DNA from: Streptomyces sp. NRRL WC-3618
GTDB lineage: Bacteria; Actinomycetota; Actinomycetes; Streptomycetales; Streptomycetaceae
Direction: 5' to 3'
Assembly: GCF_001280005.1 (NCBI RefSeq)
Contig: NZ_LGDW01000497.1
Span: forward strand, 1-29,190
DNA length: 29,190 nucleotides
This document shows, in pieces, positions 24,699 to 29,190 of this stretch. Under the pieces are notes generated by a model. It was not told where the DNA came from, made no database searches, and was given only the letters and a program-made list of their open reading frames with translations. The translations under genes were made by a program, and so were the position numbers. Each line of letters opens with the position of its first letter. The stretch's first letter is position 1.

Positions 24699-24764
24699 GC
24701 TGTCAGCATCTTGCACAGCGCGTCAATGGGCTGGTCGAAAGTAAGTTTCTTCAAGGTGACCCCC

Positions 24765-24793
24765 TTGTTTCGTATGAAACATCGCATTAACTT
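24765..24793 (+). promoter_or_regulatory. Promoter of the endoglucanase operon
   Basis: TTGTTT (24765-24770) and TAACTT (24788-24793) are 17 bases apart in an unusually AT-rich stretch, giving a predicted transcription start near 24800. The inverted repeat GTTTC-GTAT-GAAAC (24767-24780) overlaps the -35 and spacer and could be a second regulator site. The downstream operator copy begins a few bases after the predicted start. Confidence 0.6.
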
Positions 24794-24803
24794 GCGTCGA
24801 CAG

Positions 24804-24818
24804 GTGAAGCGCTTCGAC
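24804..24818. promoter_or_regulatory. LacI-type operator, promoter-proximal copy
   Basis: The same 15-mer as at 24684-24698 (GTGAAGCGCTTCGAC) lies just downstream of the predicted transcription start, where a bound repressor would block initiation or elongation. The copies are 120 bp apart, about 11.4 helical turns, so looping is possible but not ideally phased. Confidence 0.7.
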
Positions 24819-24883
24819 AGTTCGAACGAGCTCGCGCGTCCCCCACAGACGGAGCCTTCGACCATCCAGAAAGGGAAAGGGAC

Positions 24884-26638
24884 ATGAGAGAGTCGCACCC
24901 CGCCGCGAGCCGTCCCGGCAGCGCGCTGAGGCGCCTGGCGATCCTGCTGCTCGCACTGGGCGCCACCATCGGTCTGACCCTGGGCACCGCACTCACGGCT
25001 CCCGCCGCGGAGGCCGCCCCCGGGAAGGTGCGCGTCCCGGACTCCGCCATGGACGCCGTCGCGGCGATGCAACCCAGCTGGAACCTCGGCAACACCCTGG
25101 AAGCGATCCCCGAGGAGACCTCCTGGGGCAACCCGCCCGCCACGCGGGAGCTGCTCGCCAAGGTCCGCTCGGAGGGCTTCCGCAGCGTCCGTATACCGGT
25201 GACCTGGAAGGACCACCAGTCGGCCACCGCGCCCTACACCGTCGACGCCGCGTACATGAGCCGCGTGAAGCAGGTCGTCGACTGGGCGCTGGACGAGGGC
25301 CTCTACGTAGTGCTCAACGTCCACCACGACTCGTGGCAGTGGGTCAACAAGATGCCCACCGACCACGACAACGTGCTGGCCCGCTTCAACTCGACGTGGA
25401 CGCAGATCTCGTCGGCCTTCAAGGACGAGCCGCGCACCCTGCTCTTCGAGAGCATCAACGAGCCCGTCTTCGACGGCGCCACCGCCGAGCAGAAGACGAA
25501 GCTCCTGAACGAGCTGAACGTCTCCTTCCACAACGTCGTCCGTTCGTCGGGCGGCAACAACGACGACCGCCTGCTCGTCCTGCCCACCGAGTACTGCACC
25601 CCGAGCCAGTCGCTGCTGGACGACCTCTACCGGACGATCCGCTCACTGGACGACGACAACGTGGTCGCCACCGTGCACTACTACGGCTGGTGGCCGTTCA
25701 GCGTGAACGTCGCGGGCGGCACCCACTACGACGCGGCGGCGCAGAAGGACCTGACCGACAGCTTCACGCGCATGCACGACACCCTCGTCGCCAAGGGCAT
25801 CCCCGTCTACCTGGGCGAGTACGGCCTTCTCAGCTGGCCCGATCACAACCACCCGTCCAGCGTCGAGCGCGGCGAGGCGCTGAAGTACTTCGAGCACGTC
25901 GGTGCCGCGGCGCGCGAGGCCGGTGTGACCACCGCGCTGTGGGACCCCGGTTTCGCCTACCTCAACCGGATCACCCTGAAGTGGCGGGACCCGGCCCTGT
26001 TCGCCTGGATCAAGTCGAGCTGGACGACGCGCTCGGGCACGGCCTCCTTCGACCACGTGTACCTGCCGAAGTCGAGCCCGGTCACGGCCCAGTCGCTCAC
26101 CCTGAACCCGAACGGCACCAAGTTCCGTGGACTCTGGCAGGGCGACTCCAAGTTGAAGGAGAAGCGCGACTACACCCTGTCCGGCACCCGCCTCACCCTC
26201 ACCGCCAAGGCGCTGACCCGGCTCGCCGGCGACCGTGAGTACGGGGTCAACGCCACGCTGAAGGCCCGCTTCTCCAGCGGACTGCCCTGGCAGATCGACG
26301 TGGTGACGTACGACCGGCCGAAGCCGTTGCCGGCCGCCAAGGGCACGACCGAGGAGTTCTACATCCTCACCGACTACCGGGGTGACGAACTGGCGGCGAT
26401 GGAGTCCACTTACACCAACGGTGACAACGCCGGACCGACCGACTGGAACCCGTACCAGGAGTTCAACAAGGCGTTCGCGCCGGACTACCCGAACAACAAG
26501 ATCATCCTGACGACCGCGTTCATGAAGGCCCTGCGTGACGGCGAGAAGGTCAATCTGACCTTCCACTTCTACAGCGGAGCCACCGTGAAGTACCAGGTGA
26601 CCAGGGACGGTACGAAGGTGACCGGTTCGGCCTCCTGA
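24884..26638 (+). CDS. Secreted GH5 endo-beta-glucanase (subfamily 4-like) with Ig-like and CBM46-like modules
   Basis: A 584-residue protein. AAAGGGA lies just before the ATG. The signal peptide ends near PAAEA-A (residue 44-45). The GH5 domain (about 55-380) shows WNLGNTLE, RSVRIPVTW, NVHHDSW (His147-His148), FESINEP with the acid/base Glu193, VHYYGWW, and VYLGEYGLL with the nucleophile Glu312. Residues about 390-480 (VTAQSLTLNPNGTKF...) look like an X2/Ig-like module. Residues about 485-584 (FYILTDYRGDELAAME, then NKIILTTAF) look like a CBM46. This order matches GH5 subfamily 4 enzymes that cut beta-glucan or xyloglucan chains (family knowledge). Substrate preference is not proven. It is the first gene of a probable operon with the GH42 gene and is controlled by the LacI-type operators upstream. 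Confidence 0.9.
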   Translation: MRESHPAASRPGSALRRLAILLLALGATIGLTLGTALTAPAAEAAPGKVRVPDSAMDAVAAMQPSWNLGNTLEAIPEETSWGNPPATRELLAKVRSEGFRSVRIPVTWKDHQSATAPYTVDAAYMSRVKQVVDWALDEGLYVVLNVHHDSWQWVNKMPTDHDNVLARFNSTWTQISSAFKDEPRTLLFESINEPVFDGATAEQKTKLLNELNVSFHNVVRSSGGNNDDRLLVLPTEYCTPSQSLLDDLYRTIRSLDDDNVVATVHYYGWWPFSVNVAGGTHYDAAAQKDLTDSFTRMHDTLVAKGIPVYLGEYGLLSWPDHNHPSSVERGEALKYFEHVGAAAREAGVTTALWDPGFAYLNRITLKWRDPALFAWIKSSWTTRSGTASFDHVYLPKSSPVTAQSLTLNPNGTKFRGLWQGDSKLKEKRDYTLSGTRLTLTAKALTRLAGDREYGVNATLKARFSSGLPWQIDVVTYDRPKPLPAAKGTTEEFYILTDYRGDELAAMESTYTNGDNAGPTDWNPYQEFNKAFAPDYPNNKIILTTAFMKALRDGEKVNLTFHFYSGATVKYQVTRDGTKVTGSAS

Positions 26639-26663
26639 CCATCCCTTCCCCTGACGTCCCGGC

Positions 26664-26690
26664 TGCCGGGCCCGTATCCCGGGCCCGGCA
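26664..26690 (+). terminator. Hairpin between the GH5 and GH42 genes
   Basis: TGCCGGGCCCG (26664-26674) pairs perfectly with CGGGCCCGGCA (26680-26690) around TATCC in the 89-base gap. It has no T run. It probably acts as a partial terminator or a 3'-end stabiliser that sets a higher level for the GH5 message than for the GH42 message. Confidence 0.6.
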
Positions 26691-26727
26691 CTCGGCCGCC
26701 CCCCTCATCTCCACGGAGGAGCACCCC

Positions 26728-28854
26728 ATGGCCGACCTGCCTCCGCGCGTGCTGTTCGGCGCCGCCTACTACCACGAGTACCAGCCCTACGAGCGACTCA
26801 AGACCGACCTCGACCTCATGTCGGAGGCGAAGTTCACCGTCATCCGCGTCGGCGAGTCGGTGTGGTCCACCTGGGAACCGGAGAACGGCCGCTTCGAGCT
26901 CGACTGGCTGCGACCCGTCCTCGACGGCGCCCACGAGCGCGGTATCGCGGTCGTCCTCGGCACGCCCACCTACGCGGTGCCGCCGTGGCTGGCCCGGCAG
27001 TACCCGGAGATCGCCGCCGAGGACGCCACCGGGCGGCGCGCCGCGTGGGGCGGCCGGCAGGAGGTCGACATCACGCACCCGGCCTTCCGTTTCCACGCGG
27101 AGCGGGTGATCCGCGCGATCACGGCCCGTTACGCCGACCATCCCGCGGTCATCGGCTTCCAGGTCGACAACGAGCCCGGCCCGCGACTGCCGCACAACCA
27201 CGGCGTCTTCCAGCGGTTCGTGGACGATCTGCGGCAGCGCTACGGCGATGTGGAGACCCTCAACCGCGAGTGGGGGCTGGTGTACTGGTCGCACCGGCTG
27301 TCCACCTGGGCCGACCTGTGGAAGCCGGAGGGCAACGCGCAGCCGCAGTACGAACTGGCCTGGCGGGCGTTCCAGGCCCGGCAGACCACCGAGTTCATCG
27401 CCTGGCAGGCCGGCATCGTGCGCGAGTACGCGAGGCCCGGCCAGTTCGTCACCACATGCCTGGCGTACTGGTCCCCCGGCCTGGAGGACGACGAACTCAC
27501 CGACGGCCTGGACGTCACCGCGGGCAACCCGTACTACGACATGCAGGACAGCCTGACCATGCCGGATCCCCCGCACGCGAAACTGCCGGGGCAGTGGATG
27601 GACCACGGGGTGTGGGCGCTGCACCAGAGCGCCGACCGGATCTACTCCTCGCGCCAGGAGCCGTTCCTGGTCACGGAGACCAACGCCCAGGCGATCGGCG
27701 GCACTTCGGACAACCGGCCCGCCTTCGACGGGCAGTGGCGCCAGGCCGGGTGGGCGCTGGTCGCGCGCGGGGCCCGCATGATCGAGTACTGGCACTGGCA
27801 CACGCTGCACTTCGGCACCGAGACGTACTGGGGCGGGATCCTCCCGCACAGCGGCCGGCCCGGGCGCGCGTACGCCGAACTCGCCCGGCTGGGCGCCGAG
27901 TTCGACCGTGTCGGAGACCTGGTCGCCGGGATCACACCGGACGCCGACATCGCGATGGTGTACTCGGCGCCGAGCAAGTGGCTGATGAACAAGTACCCGC
28001 CGCTCGCCGGCGCCGACGGCGGTCCGGACGCGGGCGCGTACGAGGGCATCTTCGGCCCGTTCTACCGGGGCGCGTTCGAGGCAGGACGGCAGGTACGGAT
28101 CCTGCACGCCCGCCAGTTGCACGACCCAAGCGGCCAACGCCCGGGACTGTCACCGGAGTCGGCGGCCGAGCGGCACCCGGTTCTCGTCGCCGCGGGGCTG
28201 TACGTGGCGGACGACAGCACGCTGGACTGGCTCGCCGCGTACGCCGAGGCGGGCGGCCATCTCGTCCTCGGTCCCCGCACCGGTTATGGCGACCACGAGG
28301 CGCGGGCACGCCACGAGGTGACACCGGCGCGGCTGGTCAAGGCCGCGGGCGTCCGGTACGACGAGTTCAGCAACCTCCACGTCGACCTGCCGTTGCGCGG
28401 CGCGCCGGACAGTCCGCTGCGGCTGCCGGAGGGCGCGGTGGCCACCCGCTGGGTGGAGGGGCTGGCCGTGGACGACGCCGAGGTCCTGGCCGAGTACGAC
28501 CACCCGCACTTCGGTCGCTGGCCCGCCGTCACCACCCGCCGCCATGGCGCGGGGCGTGTCACCACCGTTGGTACGGTGCCCGGCCGTGAGCTGGCCCGTG
28601 CGCTGGCCGTCTGGCTCGCACCCGCCCCGGCCAGCGGCTGGCAGGACCTGCCGGACTCGGTCACTGTCGCCACCGGCGCCGCTCCCGACGGCCGGCGCGT
28701 CCACGTCGTCCACAACTGGAGCTGGCGGCCGGTCACCGTCCAGGCCCCGGTGGACCTGTCCGACGCCCTGGACGGCGGCGCGGTCCCGGCGGGGACGTCT
28801 GTGGAGCTCGGCGCCTGGGACGTCCGTGTTCTTGCCGCCCCACAGGAGCGGTAA
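26728..28854 (+). CDS. GH42 beta-galactosidase (cytoplasmic)
   Basis: A 708-residue protein with GGAGGAGC before the ATG. It has no signal peptide, so it acts on imported oligosaccharides. The N-terminal barrel starts FGAAYYHEYQPYE and contains GESVWSTWEPENG, QVDNEPG with the acid/base Glu149, and VTETNAQ with the nucleophile Glu317. IEYWHWHTLHFGTETYWGG is the typical GH42 segment lining the active site. The trimerisation-type domain follows (about 390-610) and a small C-terminal beta domain ends the protein. It should release terminal beta-galactose. Next to a GH5 subfamily-4-like enzyme the likely source is galactosylated xyloglucan or another galactoside of plant walls (inference). No sugar transporter is in view. 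A degraded lacI-type gene follows 15 bases downstream. Confidence 0.92.
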   Translation: MADLPPRVLFGAAYYHEYQPYERLKTDLDLMSEAKFTVIRVGESVWSTWEPENGRFELDWLRPVLDGAHERGIAVVLGTPTYAVPPWLARQYPEIAAEDATGRRAAWGGRQEVDITHPAFRFHAERVIRAITARYADHPAVIGFQVDNEPGPRLPHNHGVFQRFVDDLRQRYGDVETLNREWGLVYWSHRLSTWADLWKPEGNAQPQYELAWRAFQARQTTEFIAWQAGIVREYARPGQFVTTCLAYWSPGLEDDELTDGLDVTAGNPYYDMQDSLTMPDPPHAKLPGQWMDHGVWALHQSADRIYSSRQEPFLVTETNAQAIGGTSDNRPAFDGQWRQAGWALVARGARMIEYWHWHTLHFGTETYWGGILPHSGRPGRAYAELARLGAEFDRVGDLVAGITPDADIAMVYSAPSKWLMNKYPPLAGADGGPDAGAYEGIFGPFYRGAFEAGRQVRILHARQLHDPSGQRPGLSPESAAERHPVLVAAGLYVADDSTLDWLAAYAEAGGHLVLGPRTGYGDHEARARHEVTPARLVKAAGVRYDEFSNLHVDLPLRGAPDSPLRLPEGAVATRWVEGLAVDDAEVLAEYDHPHFGRWPAVTTRRHGAGRVTTVGTVPGRELARALAVWLAPAPASGWQDLPDSVTVATGAAPDGRRVHVVHNWSWRPVTVQAPVDLSDALDGGAVPAGTSVELGAWDVRVLAAPQER

Positions 28855-29084
28855 CCGGGGGAAAGAGTCGTGACGGCCAGAAACGAGCCGGCGCCGCAGC
28901 ACAACGGGAAGGCCGCGCCGGCTCGCGGGCCGGCGTCGGTGACCATCGCGTACATCGCGGAGTCGGCGGGTGTCTCGGTCCCCACCACGGTGTCTCCTAT
29001 GTGGGTGCCCAACGTCAACGGCGGGCGGTCCGGGACCCGCCACCTGACCGAGAGGGGACACCGGCGCATCGCCATGCACGACGC

Positions 29085-29118
29085 CGCCGACCGCCGGGTG
29101 AGCTCCCGGCGGTCGGCG
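29085..29118. terminator. Strong hairpin after the glycosidase operon
   Basis: A perfect 14-bp stem, 29085-29098 with 29105-29118, around the loop TGAGCT. It is GC-rich with no T run. It lies inside the open frame of the lacI remnant and was probably the terminator of the original operon. Confidence 0.65.
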
Positions 29119-29143
29119 CGTTACGGGCACCGTGGCACGATCA

Positions 29144-29170
29144 CCCCCGGCCCCCGGCCCCCGGCCCCCG
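29144..29170. repeat. Short tandem repeat of CCCCCGG
   Basis: Three exact 7-base copies (29144-29164) and a fourth copy lacking its last base end at 29170. It is a simple-sequence tract in non-coding or decayed sequence. Confidence 0.8.
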
Positions 29171-29190
29171 TTCTCCGGTCAGCTGGCGGG

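Larger units (their letters stand above)
28870..29190 (+). pseudogene. Remnant of a LacI-family repressor gene (internal deletion)
   Basis: A GTG preceded by GGGGGAAAGAG opens a frame that reads VTIAYIAESAGVSVPTTVS, clearly the helix-turn-helix start of a LacI regulator (typical TIADIAxxAGVSVPTVS). It carries an Asp-to-Tyr change and one extra Thr inside the recognition helix. After a short unrelated piece it reads GGRSGTRHLTERGHRRIAM, which in LacI proteins lies some 130 residues further on in the sugar-binding domain. Similarity then stops and a hairpin follows (29085-29118). The frame stays open to the window edge. Best explained by an internal deletion plus further decay, so it is unlikely to bind operator. 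Its place, right behind GH42, is where a local repressor of this operon would be expected. Confidence 0.72.

Noticed and set aside
1..29190. Phage, CRISPR, toxin-antitoxin or biosynthetic cluster
   Set aside because: No repeat-spacer array, integrase, transposase, small paired toxin genes, or PKS/NRPS/terpene core genes were seen. All sizeable genes belong to metabolism, envelope or regulation.

Overview
The window is high-GC actinobacterial DNA and is almost certainly from Streptomyces or a close relative. The codon third positions are strongly GC-biased. GTG starts and GTGA stop/start overlaps are common. A CGNR zinc-finger protein and an orphan DUF397 protein are present, and only one TTA codon was found in a called gene. 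No tRNA, rRNA, CRISPR array, insertion sequence or biosynthetic gene cluster was seen. The gene content is that of a chromosomal-arm catabolic region.

Layout. 30-3595: a secreted peptidoglycan amidase, a conserved hypothetical protein, a CGNR/ABATE protein preceded by a palindrome and an apparent leaderless promoter, and an orphan DUF397 protein. 3679-7659 (minus strand): a tight four-gene operon of crotonase, a duplicated OB-fold/DUF35 protein and two different thiolase-fold proteins that lack the thiolase catalytic residues. It diverges from an acyl-CoA synthetase (7854-9473). 9648-12374: a membrane LTA-synthase/sulfatase-like enzyme and a cysteine hydrolase. 12378-16425: a second acyl-CoA synthetase diverging from a secreted penicillin/AHL/lipopeptide-type acylase whose signal peptide contains a TTA (bldA) codon. 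16555-19265 (minus): nitronate monooxygenase-like protein followed by a third acyl-CoA synthetase. 19398-20407: a heavily decayed serine hydrolase pseudogene. 20441-24400 (minus): a phytoene-dehydrogenase-like FAD oxidoreductase and a Ser/Thr kinase with nine 42-residue repeats. 24658-29190: a polysaccharide-use locus with LacI-type operators, a secreted GH5 endoglucanase with accessory domains, a cytoplasmic GH42 beta-galactosidase and a wrecked lacI-type gene.

How the genes fit together. The left two thirds is dominated by CoA-dependent acyl catabolism. The same 17-bp palindrome (TCTGAY-N5-RTCAGA) lies in the crotonase-operon/acyl-CoA-synthetase divergent region (7743-7759) and upstream of the nitronate-monooxygenase operon (19308-19324). 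This suggests one regulon, probably under a TetR-type repressor encoded elsewhere. The two thiolase-fold proteins plus the twin OB-fold protein recall the Ltp2/ChsH2 retro-aldolase of steroid side-chain degradation, so the operon may cleave a branched or cyclic acyl-CoA by a retro-aldol step. The acylase with its divergent acyl-CoA synthetase could salvage acyl chains from amides outside the cell. The right third is a separate plant-polysaccharide locus whose apparent local LacI regulator is degraded.

Limits: all functions come from motif recognition by eye. Promoters and operators are sequence patterns only.
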